From Persephonella sp. KM09-Lau-8 (lineage in GTDB: Bacteria; Aquificota; Aquificia; Aquificales; Hydrogenothermaceae): a stretch of 64,000 nt of DNA. A program made the position numbers and the translations under genes. Below, piece after piece: positions 55,291 to 63,809 of this stretch (within the stretch, counting starts at the first letter, position 1; each line of letters begins with the position of its first letter). The notes under the pieces were generated by a model. The model ran no database searches, was not told where the DNA came from, and saw only the letters and a list, made by a program, of their open reading frames with translations. The DNA lies in assembly GCF_000703085.1 (NCBI RefSeq), contig NZ_JNLL01000001.1:1364001-1428000 (forward strand). Direction: 5' to 3'.

Positions 55291-55949
55291 TTTTTGCTCC
55301 TTTTGAAAAGCTTTTTAAAGAATTTTTTAAGTTTATCAATAAGTTTTTCAGGCTCCTGTTTTTTCTCCTGATATAAAGGCACAGAGAATTTATGTTTTAT
55401 ATTGTCCAGCAGTATAAATTCATCACTTACCTTTCTAAGTTCATAGGAACTTGTTTTTTTGAATGCTGCTGTTTCTACCCTTTTGCCAAGCTCCTGTATT
55501 TTTTCAACAACAGGGACAAAATCACTATCTCCGCTTACCAGAATAGCCGTATCATAACCATCCTTGAAAGCAAGACTTATCATATCTGTTGCAATTAAGA
55601 TATCTATTCCTTTTTCTATATATCCTTCTGGAGTTTTTTTAAGGGGAATAGTTTTTACCTTTATTCCCAGATTTTGTAGTTCATTTAAAAATCCCTGCTG
55701 TTTTTTTAGTTGTTCTCTAATTTCTTTAGGTAAATCTCCAGAAGGCACCCCTGTATAAAAATAAGCCCTTAGTAGCCATCTATCTTTTTTGAGGATATCA
55801 ATTAGCTTCTTATAATTTATCTTAATTTTCATTGCATTAATTGCATGGAACATATTCCCACCATCTATAAATATAGCAACCCGCTCGTTAGGATATCTGT
55901 AAACAATCTTTATATCTTTTTTCTTTTTCTTCTTAAACAGCCCTATCAT
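55287..55949 (-). CDS. NYN-domain (LabA/DUF88) protein
   Basis: 220 residues. A short basic N-terminus precedes the PIN-like NYN domain (about 20-185), with VAIFIDGGNMFHAINAMKIK, RAYFYTGVP, GIDILIATDMISLAFKDGYD and LVSGDSDFVPVVEKIQELGK. The acidic residues expected for a metal-dependent RNase are present. The lysine-rich C-terminal tail (LKKFFKKLFKRSKK) may bind nucleic acid or membrane. It overlaps the next gene by 4 bases. Substrate unknown. Confidence 0.85.
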   Translation of the reverse strand: MIGLFKKKKKKDIKIVYRYPNERVAIFIDGGNMFHAINAMKIKINYKKLIDILKKDRWLLRAYFYTGVPSGDLPKEIREQLKKQQGFLNELQNLGIKVKTIPLKKTPEGYIEKGIDILIATDMISLAFKDGYDTAILVSGDSDFVPVVEKIQELGKRVETAAFKKTSSYELRKVSDEFILLDNIKHKFSVPLYQEKKQEPEKLIDKLKKFFKKLFKRSKK

Positions 55950-55958
55950 CTTTCTGCT

Positions 55959-57155
<1,197 letters not shown>

Positions 57156-57248
57156 TTAGAAAAATTATGCTATATGACGAAAATGTAAGTATTGCATCTT
57201 TAATATATGGTTTTATTTTTATAACAAAAACAATTTAGGGGGATAGGG

Positions 57249-57662
57249 ATGGAAATACTTAAATGGGGAGAGGAATTTGAACTGGGAATTCCTGAGATTG
57301 ATGAACAACATAAAAAGCTGGTAGATATTTTAAATAGTTTTTACACAGAATTATCCTGCAATGTTGATAAAGATGAAGCAGTAAAACATTTTTTTGAAAA
57401 CTTAGAAAATTATCTTGTTTCACATCTAAGATTTGAAGAAGAGTTTATGCAACAGATAGGGTTTGAAGATTTAGAATCCCATAAAAAAATTCATAATATG
57501 TTTATAAAACTGTATCAGGAAGAAAAAGAAAGATATTTAAACGGGAATAAAAAAGCCCTTAACGAACTTGTAGCTTTATCTTTATCCTGGCTTTTAAACC
57601 ATATTGCAAAAACAGACAGAAAATATGCTGAGTTTTATAAAAAATTAAACAATCAGACCTGA
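57249..57662 (+). CDS. Bacteriohemerythrin
   Basis: A 137-residue four-helix bundle with the complete di-iron ligand set: IDEQHKKL (His), SHLRFEEEFM (His and Glu), HKKIHNMF (two His) and HIAKTDRKYAEFY (His and Asp). It reversibly binds O2 and may buffer or deliver oxygen to the respiratory chain in a microaerophile. It is a single-domain form with its own upstream region (57153-57248). It overlaps convergent hisS by 10 bases. Confidence 0.94.
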   Translation: MEILKWGEEFELGIPEIDEQHKKLVDILNSFYTELSCNVDKDEAVKHFFENLENYLVSHLRFEEEFMQQIGFEDLESHKKIHNMFIKLYQEEKERYLNGNKKALNELVALSLSWLLNHIAKTDRKYAEFYKKLNNQT

Positions 57663-58888
57663 GCCTTGTCTTTCAAAACATCTATAAGGTCATCTATATT
57701 TTCAAATATCTCCTGTTCTCCCGTTTCCATATCCTTTAGCTCAGGCTTTTCTGATACAAATACAACAAAACTTCCACCAAGTTTGTTTGCTGTTTTCATT
57801 TTTGATTTTAGGCTTCCTTCTTTAAGAAGTAGCTCTGTTTTCATTCCATTATTTCTTAGCTTTTCTGCTGCTTTTAATGCCTGAATATTGAATTCGGAAA
57901 CGACCGGTATCACAACCACAAGAGGTTTATCCTTTGGTAAGTTTTCCACCAGAAGCATTAATCTTTCTATCCCTGCTGCAAATCCCAGTGCAGGGGTGTC
58001 GGGACCTCCAAGCTGTTTCACAAGGGTATCGTATCTACCGCCTGCAGCAACAGTCCCCTGTGCTCCAATTTTGTCTGTGATAAACTCAAAGACTGTATCA
58101 GTGTAATAGTCCAAGCCTCTAACCAGTCTTGGATTTTCAACAAATTCTATGTTTAAGGCTTTTAAATACTCTTTTAGTTCATCATATCTTTTGAGGCTTT
58201 CTTCAGATAGAAAATCTATAAGAGCCGGTGCTTCCTTTGTGATTTCTTTGCAGCTTTCAACTTTGCAGTCTAAAACTCTAAGTGGATTTCTTTCTATTCT
58301 GCTCTGGCAATCTTCACATAAAAACTCCCTTTTACTTTCTAAAAATTCTTTAAGTACTTCCATATATTTTTTTCGGCTTTCAAAATCTCCCAGAGTATTT
58401 ATCTCAAGTCTTGCAGAAATCCCAAGGGCTTTCAGTATATCGCTTACCATCTTAATCAGCTCTGCATCCGCCATAGGGGAAGAAACCCCAAAAATCTCTG
58501 CACCTATCTGGTGGAACTGTCTGTATCTTCCTGCCTGAGGCCTTTCATATCTGAACATTGCACCTTCATAAAATAGTTTGTGGTATCCACCCTGTGCATA
58601 CATTCTTTCTTCAACATAGGCCCTGACTGCACTTGCTGTTCCTTCAGGTCTGAGGGCTACCTTTCTACCTCCTTTGTCTTCAAATACATACATTTCCTTC
58701 TGAACTATATCTGTAGCTTCCCCTACAGACCTTACAAACAGGGAAACGTCTTCAACATAAGGAAGAATAATCTCGCTGAAATTATATTTCTCAAATATTT
58801 TTCTGGCAGTATCAACAACGTATCTATATTTTTTTGCATTTTCCCCGTATATATCCTGAAATCCTCTAATTTTTTTTATCTCAGACAA
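57653..58888 (-). CDS. hisS: Histidyl-tRNA synthetase
   Basis: 411 residues of class II synthetase. Motifs: GFQDIYGENAKKYRYVVDTA, RPEGTASAVRAYVE, motif 2 FYEGAMFRYERPQAGRYRQF, HQIGAEIFG, LVRGLDYYTDTVFEF, AAGGRYDTLVKQLGG and GFAAGIERLML. A C-terminal anticodon-binding domain follows. TTG 58888 follows GGAGGAGAAAAC and gives the normal MSEIKKIRGFQD start. A longer frame up to 58993 runs over the upstream gene end and is unlikely. Confidence 0.95.
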   Translation of the reverse strand: MSEIKKIRGFQDIYGENAKKYRYVVDTARKIFEKYNFSEIILPYVEDVSLFVRSVGEATDIVQKEMYVFEDKGGRKVALRPEGTASAVRAYVEERMYAQGGYHKLFYEGAMFRYERPQAGRYRQFHQIGAEIFGVSSPMADAELIKMVSDILKALGISARLEINTLGDFESRKKYMEVLKEFLESKREFLCEDCQSRIERNPLRVLDCKVESCKEITKEAPALIDFLSEESLKRYDELKEYLKALNIEFVENPRLVRGLDYYTDTVFEFITDKIGAQGTVAAGGRYDTLVKQLGGPDTPALGFAAGIERLMLLVENLPKDKPLVVVIPVVSEFNIQALKAAEKLRNNGMKTELLLKEGSLKSKMKTANKLGGSFVVFVSEKPELKDMETGEQEIFENIDDLIDVLKDKAQV

Positions 58889-58919
58889 GTTTTCTCCTCC
58901 GGAGATGTTTTTAACAAAA

Positions 58920-59267
58920 TTATAAACCAATTGCTGCTTTGACTTTTTGATAACAGACTGGACAGAAGAAATAGCTCTTGCGGTCTGTATCAACTATTGA
59001 GTTTGAAAAATGCATCACACATTCAGGGTCAGGACAATGTCCAAGACCAAGGGTATGCCCTATTTCATGGACAGCCTCTTTAGTTATTCTATCAATAAAA
59101 ATCTGATTATCTTCCGGAAGTCCATAAAAAGTGTTATGTAAGCGATAAGTAGATATAACGGCTGTTTTTGTGATAGGAGATGCTACTCCAAATACAAAGT
59201 TCAGGTCAGGTTCGTATAAATCTGTAGAAACTATACCAAGGGCGATTTCTTTATAGAAAAATTTTTC
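58920..59267 (-). pseudogene. Archaemetzincin-like zinc protease, 3' part cut off by an IS element
   Basis: It contains IALGIVSTDLYEPDLNFVFG and the archaemetzincin motif HEIGHTLGLGHCPDPECVMH, followed by FCPVC. This is the HExxHxxGxxH zinc site with the four extra Cys that bind a second zinc. The 5' end is missing here because an IS200/IS605 element starts near 59268. A fragment that joins exactly in frame lies on the far side (61229-61282). The present frame starts inside the element and would encode a stub. Archaemetzincins are mostly archaeal, so transfer is plausible. Confidence 0.85.
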
Positions 59268-59320
59268 GCCTAAAACCCATTGCTTAAGCAATGGGATACA
59301 GGCGAAACGGCGTAAGCCGT
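59265..59320 (+). repeat. Left-end hairpins of the IS element
   Basis: TTCGCCT - CCCATTGC TTAA GCAATGGG - AGGCGAA forms a long stem with side bulges (59265-59306). ACGGC GTAA GCCGT forms a second hairpin (59307-59320). Structures of this type are the TnpA-binding sites of IS200/IS605 ends. The outer stem includes the three bases shared with the target. Confidence 0.75.
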
Positions 59321-59399
59321 AAAAACCCTTTGAGCGTTTAATTTTTCATTTTTTCTTAAAAGGCTTGCTTTTTTCGTTAAACTACCATACCATAATACT

Positions 59400-59801
59400 A
59401 TGGTTGAAATAAAGAGTAATAAACATTCTAAATGGCAAACAGCTTACCATATAGTCTGGATACCAAAATATAGAAAACCTGTTTTAAAAGGTAAGATTGA
59501 GGAAAGATTGAAAGAGTTGATTTTTGAAATAGCTGATGAATATGGATTTGACATATTAGCTTTAGAAATAATGCCAGACCATATACATTTGTTTGTATCA
59601 GCTCCACCTAAATATGCACCTGCAACTTTAGTTAAGCTGTTTAAAGGAATAACTGCAAGGAAACTGTTTAAAGAGTTTCCAGAACTCAAAAAGCAGTTTA
59701 GGAAAGGTCATCTATGGACACCATCTTACTATTTAGGAACTGCTGGTAATGTATCAGCAGATATAATCAAAAGGTATATAGAGGAATGTCAAGGAAAGTA
59801 A
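59400..59801 (+). CDS. tnpA: IS200/IS605 Y1 (HUH) transposase TnpA
   Basis: A complete 133-residue TnpA. It begins KHSKWQTAYHIVWIPKYRKP. The metal-binding HUH motif is in MPDHIHLFVSAPPKYAP. The catalytic Tyr is in the C-terminal helix (IIKRYIEECQGK, about residue 126). GHLWTPSYYLGTAGNVSADI is conserved. No frameshift is seen, so it may be active. It overlaps tnpB by 16 bases. Confidence 0.95.
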   Translation: MVEIKSNKHSKWQTAYHIVWIPKYRKPVLKGKIEERLKELIFEIADEYGFDILALEIMPDHIHLFVSAPPKYAPATLVKLFKGITARKLFKEFPELKKQFRKGHLWTPSYYLGTAGNVSADIIKRYIEECQGK

Positions 59802-61225
59802 AAAGAAACTTAAGAATAGAGCTTAACAATGCAGACCCAACCACAAACATAGTATTAGGCTATCTAACTTACCACGCAGGAAAACTATGGAATGAGGCAA
59901 ACTACCTTGTAAAAAACAAACTGGCAAAACCAAACAAGTTTGACCTATACAACAAACTAAAAGACACTTCCATACATAAAAAATCCCTACAAAGCAGAAC
60001 AGCACAGATTGTTTTAGATGAGCTTTCAAGAGGTTGGCAGAATTTCTTTAAATACTTGCAAAAACCAGAAAAATATCCATCACCAGTAAAACCACCCAAA
60101 TATAACAAGAAAAAATCACCACACAGACCAGTAATTTACGACAAAACAGGATTGACAATTGAAGGTAATACAATAAGGTTAAGTCTATCAAAAGAATTAA
60201 AACAACATCTAAAAGAAAAACACGGTATAGATATAGATTACTTGAGAATAGAAACAGGATTAGATTTAAGCCAGTTAAACATACTAAATATACAAATCAC
60301 ACCATACAAAGCATATGGAAATATAACATACAGGCTAAACATCGTATATGAGAAAGAGATAGACAAATCTCTGATTTGGGCGACTGAAAAGGAGCAAGAA
60401 ACCAAACCAAAAACAGATAAAGCATTAGCAACAGACTATGGAGTATCAAACTTTGCAACGATTGTAATAGAAAACCAACCAGTAAGCTATATTGTAGATG
60501 GCAAAGGGATACAATCAATATTAAGAAAATACCTAAAGAAATTGGCAAAATGGCAAAAGAAAAGAGACAATCTATTAAATAAAGGACTGCCAACAAGTAG
60601 AGTAGATAAGATACTCCACAGAATACAAAAAAGAATAAATAACCTGATACGAGACTTTAGCCATAAGGTTTCAAGTCTAATAGTAGAGCTTGCAAAGAGA
60701 TACAATGTTTCAACAATTGTGATAGGCAAACTCCAAGAGAGTAAAAACAAGGAAAGCAAGCTAACAAGTATAGTAGACCAGATGCTTAGTTTACTACCAC
60801 ACGGTAAAGTATCAAAGCAAATAGAATATAAAGCAGAGGAATACGGAATAAAAACAATCCTTGTAGATGAAAGCTATACTTCAGGTGTGGACAGTCTACT
60901 AAATCAGACTGTTTCAAAAGAAAACTACACACCTGAAGCAAGGAAACATAGAGGAATATTTAAAAGTATACTTGGGTTAATCAATGCAGATGTAAACGGA
61001 GCGAGAAATATACTAAAGAAGTTTAAAAAGAGATTTCACGATTACATTACAGGCTTAAAGAAAGTAATAAGAATTAGAGTATTTGGAAAGTTAGCAAGTA
61101 GCCCCAAGTTTGTCCGAGTATATGGGCAGATAGGGGTAGCAAGGTGTGGTGACCACCTGTCAGGGATAAGGCTATCTCAGGATAGCAAACTCCCTGTGAA
61201 GCCACCGACTTTAGTCGGTGTGTAG
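59786..61225 (+). CDS. tnpB: TnpB, RNA-guided RuvC-type nuclease lacking the usual zinc finger
   Basis: 479 residues. An N-terminal helical/WED-like half precedes the RuvC-like nuclease. Its acidic residues are Asp217 (ALATDYGVSNFA), a Glu near 310 (VIGKLQES) and an Asp near 400 (LINADVNGARNIL). Between the last two, the CxxC...CxxC zinc ribbon common in TnpB is absent; DESYTSGVDSLLNQT and PEARKHRGIFKS stand there instead. This is a known zinc-less variant. About 70 codons after NADVNG run through the right end to TAG 61223. That stretch probably doubles as template for the omega-RNA. Confidence 0.92.
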   Translation: MSRKVKRNLRIELNNADPTTNIVLGYLTYHAGKLWNEANYLVKNKLAKPNKFDLYNKLKDTSIHKKSLQSRTAQIVLDELSRGWQNFFKYLQKPEKYPSPVKPPKYNKKKSPHRPVIYDKTGLTIEGNTIRLSLSKELKQHLKEKHGIDIDYLRIETGLDLSQLNILNIQITPYKAYGNITYRLNIVYEKEIDKSLIWATEKEQETKPKTDKALATDYGVSNFATIVIENQPVSYIVDGKGIQSILRKYLKKLAKWQKKRDNLLNKGLPTSRVDKILHRIQKRINNLIRDFSHKVSSLIVELAKRYNVSTIVIGKLQESKNKESKLTSIVDQMLSLLPHGKVSKQIEYKAEEYGIKTILVDESYTSGVDSLLNQTVSKENYTPEARKHRGIFKSILGLINADVNGARNILKKFKKRFHDYITGLKKVIRIRVFGKLASSPKFVRVYGQIGVARCGDHLSGIRLSQDSKLPVKPPTLVGV

Positions 61226-61228
61226 TTC
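61030..61228 (+). ncRNA. Predicted omega-RNA (reRNA) at the right end of the IS element
   Basis: TnpB guides in characterised IS605 elements are transcribed from the tnpB 3' end through the right end into flanking DNA. Here the last ~200 bases overlap the C-terminal tail of tnpB and end with the hairpin at 61203-61220. The guide would start near 61229. The 5' boundary is a guess. Confidence 0.4.
61203..61220 (+). repeat. Right-end hairpin of the IS element
   Basis: CACCGACT TT AGTCGGTG is a perfect 8-bp stem with a 2-base loop, 8 bases before the inferred end of the element. It is the right TnpA recognition hairpin and part of the predicted omega-RNA scaffold. Confidence 0.8.
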
Positions 61229-61282
61229 ACCAAAACTATTCTCAGGATAATAAGGCTGTATAACGATACCTGTATAATTCAT
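61229..61282 (-). pseudogene. Archaemetzincin-like gene, 5' fragment
   Basis: ATG 61282 opens MNYTGIVIQPYYPENSFG, which joins without a gap or frameshift to EKFFYKEIALGIV at 59267 when the IS is removed. This gives a 133-residue protein. Family members are usually about 40 residues longer at the N-terminus. The frame stays open upstream (IHISHILKD) to a stop near 61310, so the original start may have been upstream or already lost. Confidence 0.7.
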
Positions 61283-61422
61283 ATCTTTTAAAATATGCGA
61301 TATATGTATCTATGCCACCCTTATATATAAAAATATATTTGATTATAAAAACTTTGATTTTTCCAGAAAAACCTTTTAAAATTAAACAATCAGTGCTTAT
61401 TTCAAAAGGAAGAGGTGGGACA

Positions 61423-62487
61423 ATGGAAAAGTTTAAACTTAGAGTTTTCAGATACGACCCTACAAAAGATTCAGAGCCCTACTACAAAACCTATGAGCTT
61501 CCTGTTGAGAAAGGAATGACTGTCCTTGCAGCACTCTTTAAAGCAAAAGAAGAACAAGACCCAACAATATCTTTCCGTTATAACTGCCGTGCTGCTATCT
61601 GTGGTTCCTGTGCAATGAGAATAAACGGTCATGCAACACTGGCGTGTAAAGTTCAGATAACACATCTCCTTGAAAAATATCAGACAGATACAATCACAGT
61701 TGAGCCTATAGGAAATGTAAAACCACTTAAAGACCTGATTTATGATATGGACTGGCTTGTGGACAAACTCAAAAAAGTTAAACCATGGTTTATCCCAAAA
61801 GAACCACCTCCAAAAGACGGAACAGAATACAGACAAGACCCTTATGACCACCACAGAATAGATTTTGCCTCAGATTGTATTCTATGTGCTTCATGTATGT
61901 CTGACTGTAATGCATTAAAAGCCAATAAAGATTTTTTAGGTCCTATGGTTCATTCAAAGGCTTACAGATTTATAGCAGATACAAGAGATGGTGAAAAAAA
62001 GGCAAGATTTGAAGCAATATTAGAAGATTTCAACCTTGAATGGTGCGTCAGATGTATGGAATGCACAACAAGATGTCCAAAAGAAGTTCAACCTTATGAA
62101 AACATAATCAGACTTAGAATAATGGCAGCAGAAGCTGGATACAAAACTCCAGGAGAAATCCACGCAGAGATATTTGAACAGGATATATATAACAGAGGTC
62201 TTTTAAATGAAATGCTGCTACCAATGAGACAGGAAGGAATTCTCGGTGCTATCAAAAGAGCACCATTTGGAATTAAAATGATGCTCAAAGGAAAAGTTAA
62301 TTATGCAGATTTCTTTGGTGGTCATAAAGTAAAAAGACTTGATGAAGTTCAGAAAATATATGAAGTGGCTAAGCAAAAGGAGAAAGAAGTCAAAATTAGA
62401 CTTCCACAGATTATGGGTGTTATTTATGAAGATAAAAGAAAAACAAGAAAAAGACTCAATTATGCAGAAACTGGAGGTAATGAGTAA
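61423..62487 (+). CDS. Succinate dehydrogenase/fumarate reductase iron-sulfur subunit (SdhB/TfrB-like)
   Basis: 354 residues. The [2Fe-2S] domain has RYNCRAAICGSCAMRINGHA with a later Cys. The C-terminal domain has two four-Cys motifs, CILCASCMSDCN and WCVRCMECTTRCPKE. Both are C-x2-C-x2-C-x3-C, unlike the C-x5-C [3Fe-4S] site of classical SdhB. A further ~110 residues follow. ATG 61423 has GAGGTGGGAC before it. The next gene encodes a HdrB-like CCG protein. Together they match the two halves of methanogen thiol:fumarate reductase TfrB. No flavoprotein subunit is in the window. Confidence 0.9.
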   Translation: MEKFKLRVFRYDPTKDSEPYYKTYELPVEKGMTVLAALFKAKEEQDPTISFRYNCRAAICGSCAMRINGHATLACKVQITHLLEKYQTDTITVEPIGNVKPLKDLIYDMDWLVDKLKKVKPWFIPKEPPPKDGTEYRQDPYDHHRIDFASDCILCASCMSDCNALKANKDFLGPMVHSKAYRFIADTRDGEKKARFEAILEDFNLEWCVRCMECTTRCPKEVQPYENIIRLRIMAAEAGYKTPGEIHAEIFEQDIYNRGLLNEMLLPMRQEGILGAIKRAPFGIKMMLKGKVNYADFFGGHKVKRLDEVQKIYEVAKQKEKEVKIRLPQIMGVIYEDKRKTRKRLNYAETGGNE

Positions 62488-63371
62488 TGGCTGAATTAAA
62501 ATATGCCTTTTATACAGGATGTTCTGCAAAAGGTGTAGCTCCTGAGCTTTACAATTCCACAAAACTTGTGGCAGAAAAACTTGGAATGGAGCTTATAGAA
62601 CTAGAAGCTGCTACATGCTGCGGTGCTGGAGCTGTTCAGGAAAAGGATGAATTCCTTGCACTTACAATAAATGCAAGAAACCTTGCCCTTGCTGAAGAGC
62701 TTGGTCTTGATATGCTTACTATCTGTAACACATGCACACTTATGCTTAGAGAAACAAAATTCAAACTGGACAATGACCCTGAACTAAAAGAAGCGGTTAA
62801 TGAAGTTCTCAGAGAAGCAGGACTTGAATACAAAGGAACTTCAGAAGTTACCCACTTTTTATGGGAAGTGATTGATGGAGTCGGTCTGGATAAACTCAAA
62901 GAGATGGTTATAAGGCCACTTAAAGACTTTAATATAGCACCATTTTATGGCTGCCATATCATAAGACCTCCGTATCTCATTGGGTATGAAGACCCAGATA
63001 ATCCAAAATCAATAGAAATGATAATAGAAGCTTTAGGTGGAAATCCTGTAGACCACACAGCAAGACTTGCCTGCTGTGGATTCCACTCATTCTGGTCAGC
63101 AGAAGACAAAGTAACCCTTAAACTTACAGCAATGGATGCAGAGTCTGCAAAAGAGGAAAAAGCAGACTTTATGGTAACACCTTGTCCGCTCTGCCATACA
63201 CAGCTTGATGCAATGCAGGAAGAAGCAGAAGAAAGAATTGGAGTTAATATAGGAATGCCTGTATTACACCTTCCTCAAATGATAGGGCTTGCAATAGGAT
63301 TTAAACCCCATGAACTTGGACTTGATAAACACGTTATTTCTACAAAAGAGATTATCAGAAAAGTAGCATAA
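62487..63371 (+). CDS. HdrB-like CCG-domain protein (SdhE-type subunit)
   Basis: 294 residues with two complete CCG domains. The first has Cys in YTGCSAKGVAPELY, then EAATCCGAGAVQEKD and ICNTCTLMLRE. The second has FYGCHIIRPPYLIGYEDPDN, RLACCGFHSFWSAEDK and TPCPLCHTQLDA. Such motifs bind the unusual [4Fe-4S] clusters of heterodisulfide reductase HdrB and of the SdhE subunit in type E succinate:quinone reductases. It starts by overlapping the preceding stop by one base, so the two proteins form one complex. A terminator follows. Confidence 0.92.
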   Translation: MAELKYAFYTGCSAKGVAPELYNSTKLVAEKLGMELIELEAATCCGAGAVQEKDEFLALTINARNLALAEELGLDMLTICNTCTLMLRETKFKLDNDPELKEAVNEVLREAGLEYKGTSEVTHFLWEVIDGVGLDKLKEMVIRPLKDFNIAPFYGCHIIRPPYLIGYEDPDNPKSIEMIIEALGGNPVDHTARLACCGFHSFWSAEDKVTLKLTAMDAESAKEEKADFMVTPCPLCHTQLDAMQEEAEERIGVNIGMPVLHLPQMIGLAIGFKPHELGLDKHVISTKEIIRKVA

Positions 63372-63375
63372 AATC

Positions 63376-63403
63376 AGAGGGCAGCAATGCCCTCCTTTTT
63401 TTA
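63376..63403 (+). terminator. Rho-independent terminator
   Basis: GAGGGCA GCAA TGCCCTC followed by CTTTTTTT. It is a 7-bp GC-rich stem with a tetraloop and a T tract five bases after the stop of the HdrB-like gene. Confidence 0.9.
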
Positions 63404-63446
63404 TTTAGTCAAACATATCAAAAACATCTTTATTTATACCATAAGT

Positions 63447-63470
63447 TGATATATAATTATTCTAATATCA
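63447..63470 (+). promoter_or_regulatory. Possible ArsR-type operator overlapping a -10 box
   Basis: TGATAT and ATATCA form a 6-6 inverted repeat with a 12-base spacer. Inside it lies a perfect TATAAT (63452-63457), with a weak -35 upstream. ArsR/SmtB repressors often bind AT-rich dyads of this layout over their own promoter. Confidence 0.4.
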
Positions 63471-63494
63471 TTACGTATATAGGTGGGGAATATC

Positions 63495-63806
63495 ATGGAA
63501 GAAATTGTTCATGATGAAAAAGAAAGATGGAAAGATGAAGAGTTTTTAGAGGAAAATGCAGAATTGTTAAAAGCCCTTGCACATCCAAACAGGCTTAAAA
63601 TCATAGGATTTTTAAGTTCTGGTAAGAAATGTGTAAAACATATTTGGGAGGCACTGGATTTACCACAGCCAAATGTATCTCAGCACTTGTCTGTTTTAAG
63701 AAATAAGGGTATATTAGGATATAAAAGACAGGGCTCTATCGTTTGTTATTACATAAAAAACAAAAAAGCTCTGGAAATATATAAGCTACTACTAAAGGAG
63801 GAATAA
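63495..63806 (+). CDS. ArsR-family winged-helix regulator
   Basis: 103 residues. An acidic N-terminus precedes the ArsR helix-turn-helix: LLKALAHPNRLKIIGFLSSG, KCVKHIWEALDLPQPNVSQH, LSVLRNKGILGYKRQGSIVC. Two Cys (KKCVKH and IVCYYIK) could sense metals, persulfides or redox, as in BigR/SqrR-type regulators. ATG 63495 follows AGGTGGGGAATATC. It precedes a thioredoxin gene by 3 bases and may be autoregulated through the dyad at 63447. Confidence 0.88.
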   Translation: MEEIVHDEKERWKDEEFLEENAELLKALAHPNRLKIIGFLSSGKKCVKHIWEALDLPQPNVSQHLSVLRNKGILGYKRQGSIVCYYIKNKKALEIYKLLLKEE

Positions 63807-63809
63807 AAT

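Larger units (their letters stand above)
59268..61228 (+). mobile_element. IS200/IS605-family insertion sequence (tnpA + tnpB)
   Basis: About 1.96 kb carrying a Y1 transposase, an overlapping TnpB gene and hairpins at both ends. There is no target duplication. The left flank ends in TTC (59265-59267) and the element itself ends in TTC (61226-61228), so its limits are uncertain by three bases. Removing it rejoins the archaemetzincin gene in frame. Both features fit single-strand excision and insertion by TnpA next to a short fixed target sequence. Confidence 0.9.

Noticed and set aside
57653-58993. hisS starting at 58993
   Set aside because: The extra 35 residues overlap the neighbouring gene end, and a TTG with a strong ribosome-binding site at 58888 gives the standard start.
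58920-59291. A short intact metalloprotease beginning MLKQWVLGEK
   Set aside because: Its first residues are encoded by the IS left end. The natural N-terminus lies beyond the element.
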